This document shows, one piece after another, positions 10,462 through 21,381 of a stretch of 64,000 nucleotides of DNA. Position 1 is the first letter of the stretch, and every line of letters starts with the position of its first letter. The position numbers and the translations under genes are program-made. The DNA comes from Rana temporaria. Its lineage: Eukaryota > Chordata > Amphibia > Anura > Ranidae. Location of the stretch: contig NC_053499.1 of assembly GCF_905171775.1 (NCBI RefSeq), positions 143,175,666-143,239,665 of the forward strand, read 5' to 3'. A model generated the notes under the pieces. That model searched no databases and was not told the DNA's origin. It saw only the letters and a list, made by a program, of their open reading frames with translations.

Positions 10462-11130
10462 ATAGGTGTTTGTGAACACGGCAAAAAAAAAAACTGCACA
10501 GTTCTCCCTCATTTCCTGGCCCTGTGGCAGAACTCTCGCCCTCCTCCATTCTACTAAATACGAGTTTTTATCGATGCCCTGGTTACTAATATTTCCCATT
10601 TCCTGTCCTGGAAGTAAATCTCCCCAATGGAGAATCAGCAATAAATGCCTGGCAGAGTCTGCAACCCTTTCTCGCTCCATCTAAAACCAAATAATAGGTT
10701 CTGGGTGGAGTTTGGCTGTAACAAAGATTTGCACGTAGAGGTCATCAGATATCGGGGTGATAAGTGTGAAGGCCTCACCAAGAACCCAATCGCGTCACTT
10801 TGGACTCATTTTTGGGAACTGGAAGAGAAGTGGTGAGTATTTGAGGGTCCGATGCCCCGCAGTTTTTCTGTTGGAGGTCCTAGGCAGTGAATGAACATGG
10901 TGTGTGGGGGGGGTTCCCAGACCCCCAGATGGTGGGGGGGTTCATAGGCCCTAAATGGAGATGGTGGGGCAGGGTCCCAGATACTAGATGGAGATAATAG
11001 AAAACACGTGGAGCTGGGGCAGCACCGTACTTCCTGTAGAGAGATGTGAGAACAGTGAGTTGGGATATGAGCTTCCAGCAGCCATCGTTGGCTGCAGTAT
11101 CAGTAATGGGCTTGGTGGGCCCCTCGCGAT
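10462..11130. other. Unassigned sequence; no gene confirmed
   Basis: A 63-codon ORF at 10645-10836 ends close to AAGTGGTGAGTATT, which resembles a splice donor, but the peptide has no family motif I know. Part of 10870-11000 reads as decayed, reversed units related to the neighbouring C-rich array (GATGGAGATGGTGGGG). Confidence 0.35.
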
Positions 11131-11134
11131 CGCC

Positions 11135-13195
11135 ATCTCCATCTACCGTCTGGGACCCCTACCTAACTGCCTTTATCATCTACTGCCTAGAACTCCCCCC
11201 AACTCCATCTACCATCTAGGACACCCCCCAACCACCTTCGTTATCTACTGCCTGGGATCCCCCAGCCGCCATCTCAATCTGCCGTCAGGGAATCCCCCAA
11301 ACCGTCATCTTCATCTATGACCAGCAGGGCCGTCTTTTCGCATGGGCACGCTGGGCAGTTGCCTGGGGGTAAGAGAAGGGGCGCGGAAGCTGTGGCACTC
11401 CGCTCACTCGACTGCACTGGTTGCTAGAATCGCCGGCGCCTAGCAACCAGTGACTTCAGAGCGCGCATTTTTATTCTCGTGCATGATTGTGTAGACAGGG
11501 CCCCAGTGCACTGTATTACCCGGGGGCCTATAATGCTCTTAAGATGGCACTGATGACCAGGACCCCCCCAACCACCATCGTAATCTACCGCCTGGGACCC
11601 CCAACCACCATCGTAATCTACCGCCTGGGACCCCCCACAACCACCATCGTAATCTACCGCCTGGGACCCCCAACCACCATCGTAATCTACCGCCTGGGAC
11701 CCCCAACCACCATCGTAATCTACCGCCTGGGACCCCCAACCACCATCGTAATCTACCGCCTGGGACCCCCCACAACCACCATTGTAATCTACCGCCTGGG
11801 ACCCCCAACCACCATCGTAATCTACCGCCTGGGACCCCCCAACCACCATCGTAATCTACCGCCTGGGACCCCCAACCACCACCATCGTAATCTACCGCCT
11901 GGGACCCCCAACCACCACCATCGTAATCTACCGCCTGGGACCCCCCCCAACCACCATCGTAATCTACGGCCTGGGACCCCCCCCCCCAACCACCATCGTA
12001 ATCTACTGCCTGGGACCCCCCACAACCACCATCGTAATCTACTGCCTGGGACCCCCTCCCACCACCATCGTAATCTACCGCCTGGGACCCCCAACCACCA
12101 TCGTAATCTACCGCCTGGGACCCCCAACCACCATCGTAATCTACCGCCTGGGACCCCCAACCACCATCGTAATCTACCGCCTGGGACCCCCCACAACCAC
12201 CATCGTAATCTACCGCCTGGGACCCCCAACCACCATCGTAATCTACCGCCTGGGACCCCCAACCACCATCGTAATCTACCGCCTGGGACCCCCAACCACC
12301 ACCATCGTAATCTACCGCCTGGGACCCCCAACCACCACCATCGTAATCTACCGCCTGGGACCCCCCCCAACCACCATCGTAATCTACGGCCTGGGACCCC
12401 CCCCCCCAACCACCATCGTAATCTACTGCCTGGGACCCCCCACAACCACCATCGTAATCTACTGCCTGGGACCCCCTCCCACCACCATCGTAATCTACCG
12501 CCTGGGACCCCCCAACCACCACCATCGTAATCTACCGCCTGGGACCCCCAACCACCATCGTAATCTACCGCCTGGGACCCCCAACCACCACCATCGTAAT
12601 CTACCGCCTGGGACCCCCAACCACCATCGTAATCTACCGCCTGGGACCCCCCCCAACCACCATCGTAATCTACGGCCTGGGACCCCCCCCCCCAACCACC
12701 ATCGTAATCTACTGCCTGGGACCCCCCACAACCACCATCGTAATCTACTGCCTGGGACCCCCTCCCACCACCATCGTAATCTACCGCCTGGGACCCCCAA
12801 CCACCACCATCGTAATCTACCGCCTGGGACCCCCAACCACCATCGTAATCTACCGCCTGGGACCCCCCACAACCACCAATTTTAATCTACCGCCTGGGAC
12901 CCCCCACAACCACCATCGTAATCTACCGCCTGGGACCCCCCCCCAACCACCATCGTAATCTACCGCCTGGGACCCCCCACAACCCCCATCGTAATCTACC
13001 GCCTGGGATCCCCCACAACCACCATCGTAATCTACCGCCTGGGATCCCCCACAACCACCATCGTAATCTACCGCCTGGGACCCCCCCACAACCACCATCG
13101 TAATCTAATGCCTGGGACCCCCCCCCCCCCCCACAACCACCATCGTAATCTACCGCCTGGGACCCCCCCCCCACAACCACTATCGTCATCTACAG
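11135..13195. repeat. 33-bp C-rich minisatellite with higher-order structure
   Basis: The core unit is AACCACCATCGTAATCTACC then GCCTGGGACCCCC, about 33 bp, with roughly 50 regular copies from 11560. Diverged units lie at 11135-11320 and after 13090. Variants carry TACGGCC plus a longer C run, TACTGCC plus CACAACC, and TACTGCC plus CTCCCACC. This three-variant cassette recurs at about 11940, 12360 and 12650, showing block duplication. Open frames on both strands (up to 347 codons) are repeat translations such as PPTTIVIYRLG and GSQAVDYDGG. Confidence 0.95.
11325..11552. mobile_element. hAT-like MITE with perfect 8-bp TSD
   Basis: The ends are CAGGGCCGTCTT and AAGATGGCACTG. ATGACCAG occurs immediately before (11317-11324) and immediately after (11553-11560). 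The insertion lies inside one unit of the 33-bp array: removing one duplicate rejoins a normal unit. The internal part contains CTGGTTGCTAG and CTAGCAACCAG as an inverted pair. It is 228 bp with no coding. Confidence 0.9.
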
Positions 13196-13439
13196 CCTGG
13201 CATATGAAACCCTCGGCTCCCACCCCCTGTGGATTTACAGCATCTGAAAAGAGATAAACACAAACAGATCTTCTGTGTCCGCTCGTTCCCAGAGATCACA
13301 GAAGACGGGAGGGAGCTGAGAAATGGCCTGAGGGCTTCCAGAGGAGAGCAAGCCAAAGAGCGGCCATTGTACTGCTAATAACAGCAATTCCAAAACCCAA
13401 CTGTTCTCTGATAAAGTTCCAATAACACCGACCTTCCCA

Positions 13440-13835
13440 CCCCAACACATATAAACCACATACTGTAATGGCAAAGAGACCCCCCCTCCCCCGACACATA
13501 TACACCACATACTGTAATGACAAAGAGACCCCCCCCCCAACACATATACACCACATACTGTAATGACAAAGAGACCCCCCCAACACATATACACCACATA
13601 CTGTAATGGCAAAGAGACCCCCCCCCAACACATATACACCACATACTGTAATGACAAAGAGACCCCCCCCCCCCCAACACATATACACCACATACTGTAA
13701 TGGCAAAGAGACCCCCCCCCCCCCCCCCAACACATATACACCACATACTGTAATGGCAAAGAGACCCCCCCCCCCAACACATATAAACCACATACTGTAA
13801 TGACAAAGAGACCCCCCCCTCCCCCGACACATAAC
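13440..13835. repeat. ~44-54 bp minisatellite with variable C runs, about 9 copies
   Basis: The unit is AACACATATACACCACATAC then TGTAATGGCAAAGAGAC, followed by 7-14 C. Length differences between units come from the C run. Three minus-strand frames are open (up to 200 codons, QYVVYMCWGG repeats) and are not genes. Confidence 0.95.
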
Positions 13836-13951
13836 ATCCTATATTAGCACACAGATTCCCTCTTTATACTTTTCAGTCAGAAAGTTATATAAAAACATAC
13901 AAATGGATGTAACAAACTGTGATATGATAAATCGTATTTATTGATTTTTAT

Positions 13952-14409
13952 TGTTTACGTAAGTCGTACGTCCGACGTAAAGTTACACCCTGCTATATGA
14001 GGCACAGCCAATGCTAAGATATGGACGACGGAACAGCCGCCGGATTTTACGTTGTTTACGTAAGTCGTACGTGAATGGGGCTGGGCGTAGGTTACGTTCA
14101 CGTCATTGCCCTTGAGCCATCGTATCCTACGGCGTAAATTCGACGTGATTCTGAGCATGTCCGCGCATGCGCCGTTCATTCGGCGCTTCATTTACATGGG
14201 ATCACGATTCATTTCAATACAACGCGCCCACTACCAGCCTACTTTGAATTAGACGGGCTTACGCCGGCCCATTTACGTTACGCCGCCGTAACTTAGGAAG
14301 CAAGTGCTTTGTGAATACTGTACTTGCCTCTCTATGTTACGTCGGCGTAGTGCATATGAGATGCGCTACGCCCGCACAGAGATACGCCGATCTCTGTGAA
14401 TCTGGCCCA
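13952..14409. mobile_element. Harbinger-like MITE, copy 4, one end missing
   Basis: The right end is GTGAATCTGGCCCA and the body shows TTTACGTAAGTCGTACGTGAA, GCGCATGCGCCG (14163-14174) and TTACGCCGGCCCATTTACG. The first third of the element is absent, and a short internal rearrangement duplicates the TTTACGTAAGTCGTACGT block (13955 and 14058). Confidence 0.75.
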
Positions 14410-14880
14410 TAATGTACAGCCCAGTGTCCTCCTCCCCAGGGAAGATGGACAATTAATTCCCTATTAATAAAGACAAATTAGACTAAAGGGAATTACACGC
14501 GGGGGGCCCAGACAGGCCAGCTAGCGGGAAGAGGGTAGGAGGGGGGGGGGGAGATTAGCCATAAGTGTCATCTCTGTACACAAACACTTAAGTCTCTTAA
14601 ACCTGACTAATACAGTGACCACCACCTGACAATTCTGTGGTCAGCGATCGCTTAAAGTCAATCTAAAATCTATTTTGTTTTTGTTTTGGATGGAGTAAGA
14701 AACAGTGAGACCCCTTGTTGGCTTTTTAATTATGTCCCCACAGAGGAGATTCACCATCTAGTTGTCCCGGAAAGCCAAACTGTTACAATTGTCACCAGAA
14801 CAGGAAATAAGAGACAGTCACCAGAACGGATGTCCCCATTGGAAAATCTCCTAAGAGGGGATTTTCTCTTACTTTAGGGG
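14410..14880. other. Unassigned sequence
   Basis: It contains a poly-G run near 14541 and repeated CCAGAAC-type words around 14790-14830, but no recognisable exon. A 63-codon ORF is unsupported. Confidence 0.35.
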
Positions 14881-14884
14881 AAGG

Positions 14885-15830
14885 ATTGCTATGCCAGTCC
14901 TGAGGACCCTCCATTGGCTAGCTGTAAAGGGTCGGGTTACATTCAAGACCCTCTGCCTTACCCATAAATGCGCACAAGGAAACGCGCCTCAATACTTATG
15001 CGAGAAAAAAAAAAAAATACACCCCAAATCGGGCCCTACGATCAACTAACCAGAACCTCCTCCGCATCCCCAAATCCCGCTACAAATCTAAAGGAGAACG
15101 AAGATTTGCAGTCCAAGGACCACGGCTATGGAACGCTCTACCAACGGACATCCGCATGGAAGAAAACCATCTGGCCTTCAGAAATAAAAAAAACTTAAAG
15201 CGGAGTTCCGGCCACAATTTCACTTTTCAAATATAAATACCCCTGTAATACACAAGCTTAATGTATTCTAGTAAAGTTAGTCTGTAAACTAAGGTCCGTT
15301 TTGTTAGGTTGTTACAGCATTTAGACACTTTATAAAATAGAAATTGACTGGGGCCATCTTAAGTGTGGGCATCATGAAGCCAGACTGTATGACTTCCTGG
15401 ATTTCAGCCTTGCAGATCTCGCACATGCTCAGTGCTGCACAAGCAGTGTAATAGGTTTCAGATCAGGTTTCAGCACCTGTACTGTCCAAGTCACATGATT
15501 CTTTGAGACTGGGGAGTGCACAGACTCCTGGAAAGTTACACCCACTACATTCCCAGGAGTCTGTAGGTTAGGAAGCTTAAGCGCCTAGGTGCAGGAAGAG
15601 GGAAGATTAACTATTCTGCCTAGCAACAACACTTTGAAGGCATCTAAAAAAAAAAAAAAATTCTTAAAGGACTAATGACATTTTTTTTAAAACTACTGAT
15701 ATAATGTTATATTTATGGGTGGAACTCCACTTTAAGATCCACCTCTTCAGAAGGTTTCTGGACAACCACATTGGATACAAAGCGCCTTGAGGCGATTTAG
15801 TTCGCATTTGTAGCGCTATACAAGTTACTC
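14885..15830 (+). pseudogene. L2/CR1-like non-LTR retrotransposon, RT C-terminus and 3' tail, split by a MITE
   Basis: Frame-shifted pieces give PLHWLAVKGRVTFKTLCLTH, AQGNAPQYL, then (across frames) GPRLWNALPTDIR-like and LFRRFLDNHIGYKAP. These match the well-known C-terminal pattern of L2/CR1-group reverse transcriptases. The 3' tail ends GCGCCTTGAGGCGATT, TGTAGCGCTATACAAG and a short TCAC repeat. A TTAA MITE (15199-15731) splits it just before the LFRRF block. It is 5'-truncated and dead, as usual for LINEs. Confidence 0.75.
15199..15731. mobile_element. TTAA-flanked MITE (piggyBac/Kolobok-like)
   Basis: It sits between two TTAA tetranucleotides (15195-15198 and 15732-15735). The ends are AGCGGAGTTCCGG and GGTGGAACTCCACT, an imperfect inverted repeat. 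It has no transposase. Related ends occur at 16884-17361 and 56396-56889. Confidence 0.85.
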
Positions 15831-16255
15831 ACTCACGCCTCTGGAGACTGCACACCCCACTACTCTACCTCTGGAGTCCACACTCCTCCACCTCTCGGTC
15901 TGTGGAGATCGTGATCAGTTACTGGAGATTGCAGTCCCTCACCTTTCCTTTTCCCTTTCTGCTTGAGAGCATGCCCCTCCACTACCCTGGTTCTCGGGAT
16001 CACGTTCCTCCACTGTTCAAGCTCTTAAGGCCACTCTTTGCCATTGCTTGGTCTCATGAGACCACTCTCCTTTACTACCCTCATTGATTGTGACCACCAC
16101 TCCCATTGTCAAGACTACACTCCTTCCCCATTCCCCACCAGTCGAGGCCACACCACTCACATAAATCGAGACATCACTCCAGTGGGTCACTCTACAATGG
16201 CAGTCAGTCAAGCACGCTCCTTCGCAACTCTTGCCATCAGTCAAGACTGCACTTC

Positions 16256-16668
16256 AGTCAGGGCTGGGCTCAGCCCTTCCGTCTCTGAGCTGGCCAATCA
16301 GCTGTCAGCTAATTGCAAGCTCCTATCTCTCCACAGTGGCTCACCTGTTGATAATCCTGCTCGTCAGTCCTGACTACTTAAGCCTTCCACCTCAGATGAT
16401 CTCTGCCTTCGCCTTGGTCAACATCACAGAGACTATCTCCTGCGGTCATTCCTGTTAAAGACATTCCTTCTGGCTCCTGATCCTGCTTGCTGTTCTACTA
16501 TGTATATATCTGGTTCCCTGACGTTTGGCTTGGCTGACTATCCGATCCGGTTCTCGAACTCTGGCTGTTTTGACTACGTTTACTACTGTTTATCTTTTTT
16601 TTATTATTATTAATAAACAAGTGTGATTTACTGTACTTCTATCTCGGTCCGATTCATGGTTTCTGACA
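16256..16668 (+). mobile_element. Solo LTR with 5-bp TSD
   Basis: The 413-bp insert is flanked by ACTTC on both sides (16251-16255 and 16669-16673). It begins AGTCAG and ends CTGACA, i.e. a TGTCAG...CTGACA pair with one changed base. Inside are ACTACTTAAGCC (a possible TATA-like box near 16371) and AATAAA-like TTAATAAACAAG (16610-16621) as a polyadenylation signal. There is no internal coding, as expected after LTR-LTR recombination. A 5-bp duplication fits Ty3/gypsy-type integrases. Confidence 0.8.
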
Positions 16669-16883
16669 ACTTCTCTACCTGCATCATCAGTTGAGAACAC
16701 ATTCCTCCGTTTCTCAAGACCAAACTCCGCCACCACTTCCATCATTGGATACCTCACTCTACTACTACTACTCCCATCAGTTAAGACTGCATGCCTCTAC
16801 CCAGCTGAGACCACGCTCTATCATCTCTCAAGACTTGCACTCCGCCACCACCACCACACTACTTCATTACTACTATTAGTTAA

Positions 16884-17361
16884 AGCGGATGTCCGCTGAA
16901 AAAAAAAATATTAAAAGCCAACAGCTACAAATACTGCAGCTGCTGACTTTTAATATTAGGACACTTACCTGTCCTGGAGTCCAGCGCCATCCTCAGCAGA
17001 AGACGAGCGATCGCTCATCACTCTGCTGCCCCCCCTGCCATCCTCGGTGAGGGAACCAGGAAGTGAAGCGCTCCGGCTTCACTGCCCGGTTCCCTACCGC
17101 GCATGCGCGAGTCGCGCTACGCCTGCCGATTGGCTCCCGCTGTGTTCTGGGAGCCGAGTTCCCAGAACACAACGGGGGGACGGACGGGAGGTGACGTCAT
17201 GCCTGCAGTTTACCCGAGACTGTGTGGCCGGAAGTGGGTGCAAATACCTGTCTTTAGACAGGTATCTGCACCCCCCTCCCCCTGAAAGGTGTCGAATGTG
17301 ACACCGGAGGGGGGGGAGGGTTCTGATCAGCGGAAGTTCCACTTTAGGGTGGAGCTCCGCT
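16884..17361. mobile_element. TTAA-flanked MITE (piggyBac/Kolobok-like)
   Basis: It lies between TTAA at 16880-16883 and TTAA at 17362-17365. The ends are AGCGGATGTCCGC and GGTGGAGCTCCGCT. Internal GCGCATGCGC at 17099-17108 is a core NRF1-type palindrome. Two inverted pairs are visible, including ACCTGTC...GACAGGT around 17246. Confidence 0.85.
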
Positions 17362-17446
17362 TTAAGACTGCATTTCTCATGCTGCCATTGATAGAGACAG
17401 TACTTCTCTACCATAACCATCAGTTGAGGCCATATTCTTCCATCTT

Positions 17447-17734
17447 TTAGCCCAGGTTTACATTGAGGGCAGGTTTGAAATCTAAACTCGTATGACTTTA
17501 AACCGGCAATGCAGTCCGACTTCGGGGGTGATTTGACAGACATCTGTGCGGGTTCACGCACAAATGTCTACGCTATTCAAACCGCCCCCGAAGTCGCTAA
17601 AAGTAGTACAGGAACTACTTTTGGGAATCAGTGCGGCGCCGCAAAGCCAGAGTCGCACTGATTCGGACAGTGCAGTTGCCGGCAATAGCCGGTGATTTGG
17701 CATGTCGAAACGACCCGATGTGATCATGGGCTTA
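17447..17734. mobile_element. MITE with TTTAGCCC ends
   Basis: The left end is TTTAGCCCAGGTTTACA and the right end ATGGGCTTAA. The internal arms TGACTTTAAACCGG and GACTTCGGGGG/CCCCCGAAGTC form a hairpin. The copy at about 60214-60417 (TTTAGCCCGGGTTCACAC) is a relative. It interrupts the degenerate minisatellite. Confidence 0.65.
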
Positions 17735-17790
17735 AGACTGCACTCCACCGCCACCATCATACTACTCTATTGTTTCTATCGGTTAGAAGA

Positions 17791-18029
17791 GTTATTGTAA
17801 AGGCTGAATTCTTTTTTTAAATATAAAAAAAAAAAAAAAAAACTTTAGCACAGAGCAGCCCCAAAGCTCCCCCCCTGGCAAGTGACCTCATAGTAGAGGT
17901 GCACAATTAATCGTTAAAAAAAATCATGATCTCGATTCAATCCCATCTGACGATCTCCAACGCAGAGTTTGCAGATTCTTTCATAAAACAAGTGGAGAGA
18001 CTTCTCAGCTGTCAAAAGAATGTGAATGA
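17791..18029. other. Unassigned sequence with a possible hAT end
   Basis: A 17-A run is followed at about 17897 by AGAGGTGCACAATTAATCG, which resembles one end of a hAT-type element. No opposite end is seen. Confidence 0.35.
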
Positions 18030-18662
18030 CCTACCTGGAACTCTGTGGTTGACCCCCCCCCCCCCCAGCTGTCAGTGAATGACCTACTGGGTACTCTGTG
18101 GTTAACCCCCCCCAGCTGTCAGTGAATGACCTACCTGGAACTCTGTGGTTGACCCCCCCCCCAGCTGTCAGTGAATGACCTACTTGGTACTCTGTGGTAA
18201 ACCCCCCCCAGCTGTCAGTGAATGACCTACTCGGTACTCTGTGGTTAACCCCCCCCCCCCCCCAGCTGTCAGTGAATGACCTACCTGGTACTCTGTGGTT
18301 GACCCCCACCCCCAGCACTCAGTAAATTACCCCCCTGGCACTCAATGTTTGACCCCCCTCCCTAGTTCTCTGTGGATGACCCATCAGGCCCCCCAGAACT
18401 CAATGAATGACACCCCTGGTATTCTGTGGATGATCCTTCTAGACTCCCCCATCACCCATAGAATCACCCCCCCCCCCCCAAAAGTCCACTGTACTCTGTA
18501 GATGACCCCCCCCTCCAAAGTCTCCCAGCACTCAGCAAATTACTTCCTTAGCAGTTGATGTATGACCCCCCCCCCCCCCCCACAACCCTTAGTGAACGAC
18601 CTCCCACAGTACTCTTTGGATGATCCCCCCCCAGCACTCAGTAAATGACCCCCCCCCCCCCA
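18030..18662. repeat. ~52-bp C-rich minisatellite, decaying downstream
   Basis: The unit has CAGCTGTCAGTGAATGACCT, then GGTACTCTGTGGTTGAC and a variable C run. Six clear copies reach 18310, then diverged units (CAGCACTCAGTAAATGACCC) run to 18662. A single further unit, CAGCACCCAGTAAATGACCC, appears at 20776, beyond the nested element 18663-20765, so the insertion split the array. Confidence 0.85.
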
Positions 18663-18829
18663 ATACTTCACACCACGTGCAGTCCAGTTTTTTTTTTTTT
18701 TTTTGCATCAAAAACGCATTGGAAAGAAGGATATATGGTTTTTAATTGCATAGTTCACACCAGTGCTTGCAGTTCCAGTGCGTTCCAGGAAAGAAAAGTA
18801 GAACCTGCTGCATTTTTTCTGCACTGGAC

Positions 18830-18927
18830 TGGAACGCTGTAAAATGCACCAAAAATGCACTGGAACGCTGTAAAATGCACCAAAAATGCACTGGAACGCT
18901 GTAAAATGCACCAAAAACGCACTGGAC
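18830..18927. repeat. 31-bp tandem repeat, three copies
   Basis: The unit CTGGAACGCTGTAAAATGCA plus CCAAAAATGCA is repeated three times inside the MITE-like sequence. Confidence 0.85.
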
Positions 18928-19027
18928 CACACATGTCCATACTTAGGGCCAGTTCACATCGTAGAAATGCAGTTTGGATGCTTTTCTGCACGCGCATTTT
19001 GATTTTTTCCCCCTTTTTTTTTCTTAA

Positions 19028-19436
19028 GGACCAGTTCACACCACATGCAGTAAAGTGCGTTTTTGTTCTGCATCAAAAACGCATGGAAAGTAGGATTATA
19101 TGATTCCTAATGGCATAGTTCACACCAGTGCGGCCAGTTCCAGAGCTTTGTCAGTTCTAGAAAGAACAAAGTAGAACATGCTGCATTTTTCCTGCACTGG
19201 AACGCAGTAAAAACGCATCAAAAATGCATTGAAATACACAGGAATGCATCAAAATTGCACTGAACCCTAGTATTGCGGGGAAAAAAAGAAGAAAAAAAAG
19301 CACCTGGAATGCAATCCGGAAACGCATCACAAATGCACCAAAAATGCACCGTAGCGCATAAAAAAATGCATTAACGCGCATGCAGAAACGCATCCGGAAC
19401 GGATCTGGAGTGCGTTTCTGTGGTGTGAACCAGCCC
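19028..19436. mobile_element. TTAA-flanked MITE with GGACCAGTTCACACC ends
   Basis: It sits between TTAA at 19024-19027 and TTAA at 19437-19440. The ends are GGACCAGTTCACACCACA and TGTGGTGTGAACCAGCCC, a clear inverted repeat. The interior holds repeated AAACGCATC/AAATGCACC words. Confidence 0.8.
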
Positions 19437-19499
19437 TTAATAAAAACGTGTGTTCCAGTGCGTTTAGGTGCGTTCCAGTGAGCTTTTGTTGCATTTTAC

Positions 19500-19742
19500 A
19501 GCATTCCTGATGTGAATGTACATTGTATACGTAAAGCGCTGCGTAAATTGACGGCGCTATATAAGTACCTAAATAATAATAAAAATAATAATTCCAGTGC
19601 AGGAAAATGCAGCATCTTCTAGATTGTAAGCTCCAACAAGCAGGGCCCTCTGATCCCTCCTGTAATGAATTGTATTGTAACTGTACTGTCTTCCCTGATG
19701 TTGTAAAGCGCTGCGCAAACTGTTGGCGCCATATAAATCCTG

Positions 19743-19770
<28 letters not shown>
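19500..19770 (+). repeat. Two LINE/SINE-type 3' tails ending in (AAT)n
   Basis: GTAAAGCGCTGCGTAAATTG followed by GGCGCTATATAAG and an AATAAT tail (19530-19590), then TTGTAAAGCGCTGCGCAAAC followed by GGCGCCATATAAATCC and a 12-copy TAA tail (19701-19782). This is the usual 3' end of amphibian and fish L2/CR1-type LINEs and of SINEs that share that tail. Confidence 0.7.
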
Positions 19771-19782
<12 letters not shown>

Positions 19783-19857
19783 TTCTATTTTTTTTTCTAG
19801 AACTGGAACGCACTGGAAAAGCAAGCACTGGTGTGAACTACGCCATTAAAAACCATG

Positions 19858-20500
19858 GGCTAGATTCACCTAGATCCGCGCATTTTTACGGCGGCGTAGC
19901 GTATCATAAGTTCAGTATTCACAAAGCACTTGCCTCCTAACTTACGGCGGCGTAGCGTAAATGGGGCCGGCGTAAGCGCGCCTAATTCAAATGAGGATGA
20001 GGGGGCGTGTTTTATTTAAATTAATGGTGACCCCGCGTATTTTACGTTTTTTACGAACGGCGCGTGCGCCGTTCGTGAAAGAGCCCCAGTGCGCATTCTC
20101 GAAATTCCGCCGCAAATCGTCATTGCTTTCGACGTGAACGTAAATTACGTCCAGCCCTATTCACGAACAACTTACGCAAACGACGTAAAAAAAATAAAAA
20201 ATTCGAAGCGGGAACGACGTCCATACTTAACATTGGCTGCGCCTCCTAATAGCAGGAGCAACCTTACGCCGAAAAAGCCTAATGTAAACGACGTAAAAAA
20301 ATTGCGCCGGGCGTACGTACGTTTGTGAATCGGTGTATCTAGGTCTACGCCGAAAACAACGGAAGCGCCCCTAGCGGCCAGCGTAAAATTGCACACGATT
20401 ATACGCCGCCATATTCAAGTTACGTCGGCGGAGGAAGCCTATTTTTTCCAACGTATCTGCCTTTGAGAATTGGCGTAAAGATACGACGGCGCAGATTTGA
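19858..20500. mobile_element. Harbinger-like MITE, copy 5
   Basis: The left end is CTAGATTCACCTAG. Shared blocks: ACGGCGGCGTAGCG, GCGCGTGCGC (20060-20069, one change from the palindrome of other copies), GACGTGAACGTAAATTACG and AGCGCCCCTAGCGG. The right part GGAGGAAGCCTATTTTTTCC matches the copy at 56064-57172, so these two form a subfamily. Confidence 0.75.
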
Positions 20501-20792
20501 AATTGCAGTTCAGTGCGTTTTTTTTTCTGCATCAAAAACGCATGAAAAGTAGGATATATGGGGCTAGATTCAGCAACAACATACGGTGGCGTATGCATGT
20601 GGTGTAAACTGGCAATTAAGGTTAAAAAAAAAAAAGGGGGGGGAGGATGCACTGGATTGTATCAAAAATGCATCAAAAACGCACTGGGACGCGTCAAAAA
20701 CGTGCATGCAGAAAAGCATCTGGAACGCATCCGGACTGCGTTTTGATGCCGTGAACTGGCCCTAAATGACTATTCTCAGCACCCAGTAAATG

Positions 20793-20796
<4 letters not shown>

Positions 20797-20826
<30 letters not shown>

Positions 20827-21378
20827 GCCTCTCAGGTGCTACATTGTCTGACAGCCGTCTGCAGGTTGGAGATGCAGCGAGACCCAGTCCTCCTGTCCCC
20901 CCCCCCCCATCACATCTCAGTCCCCCCCCCTCCCTTCTGGTCCATGTGACAGATCTGTACCTCCCCTCTCCTGTAGCCCTGTGTGCTGCACTGCAGCCTC
21001 TCCTCCTGCACAAGGCTGCTGCATCCTCCTCAGTGGGCAGCCTGCGCTCTTCTTTTTTTTCCCTCCCCATCCCTGCCTGGTCCATGCCTATCCCAGGAGC
21101 CCCCGGCCACCTGTGCGGGGATGATTGTGGGAGGCTCCCGCTGGACATGGGGCATCTGAATGCTGCAAGTGACATCCACTAGAAAAGGACTGGTTGGGGG
21201 GGGGGACAGAAGGGGTGGGGGGAGGTGGGTGACATCGATTGGCGGCGGGGGGGAGGAGGTCCCAGCAGTTGTGGATTCTCTGGAATTTGCTGTCTATTTC
21301 ACGCTCTGATTTCCCATCTGGATTTGGCCCAGAGGGGCGCATGTTGGATTTCCCCCCCTTGGCTGCGGCTGGATTGTC
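20797..21378 (+). promoter_or_regulatory. GC-rich 5' flank, probable promoter and 5'UTR of the MTSS2-like gene
   Basis: About 600 bp of GC-rich, transposon-poor sequence lies directly upstream of the start codon, beginning with an uninterrupted C run of about 28. ATTGGCGGCGGGG at 21238-21250 resembles an inverted CCAAT box next to a GC box. A short upstream ORF (ATGGGGCATCTG to TAG, 21147-21182) could lie in the leader. The transcription start cannot be placed from sequence alone. The opposed ORFs here (130 and 137 codons) are proline- or glycine-rich by-products of the composition. Confidence 0.45.
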
Positions 21379-21381
21379 ATG

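Larger units (their letters stand above)
15835..17790. repeat. Old degenerate minisatellite with several nested insertions
   Basis: Diverged units built from CATCAGTTAAGACTGCA, CTCCACCACCA and TACTACTACT words run through the region outside the insertions: 15835-16250, 16674-16880, 17366-17446 and 17735-17790. Unit length is about 45-60 bp and poorly kept, so the array is older than the others here. Confidence 0.6.
18943..20765. mobile_element. Composite of nested MITEs with TTAGGGCCAGTTCAC ends
   Basis: The outer pair is TTAGGGCCAGTTCACA at 18943 and GTGAACTGGCCCTAAA at 20751. Inside are a TTAA MITE (19028-19436), two LINE-type tails (19500-19580 and 19618-19770) and a Harbinger-like MITE (19858-20500). 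The same 'AAAACGCATCAAAAATGCA' words recur on both sides, so several related elements have inserted into one another. The outer boundary is an interpretation. Confidence 0.55.

Noticed and set aside
10645..10836. 63-codon ORF ending near a GTGAGT donor as an exon
   Set aside because: No homology recognised and no acceptor in front; donor-like words are frequent by chance. Kept only as a note.
11424..12530. Glycine- or proline-rich ORFs (GSQAVDYDGG, PPTTIVIYRLG)
   Set aside because: Repeat-derived, open on both strands, with frame changes at each C-run length change.
20762..21182. 137-codon minus and 130-codon plus ORFs beside the exon
   Set aside because: Proline/glycine runs from the poly-C tract; the real coding exon is downstream in another frame context.
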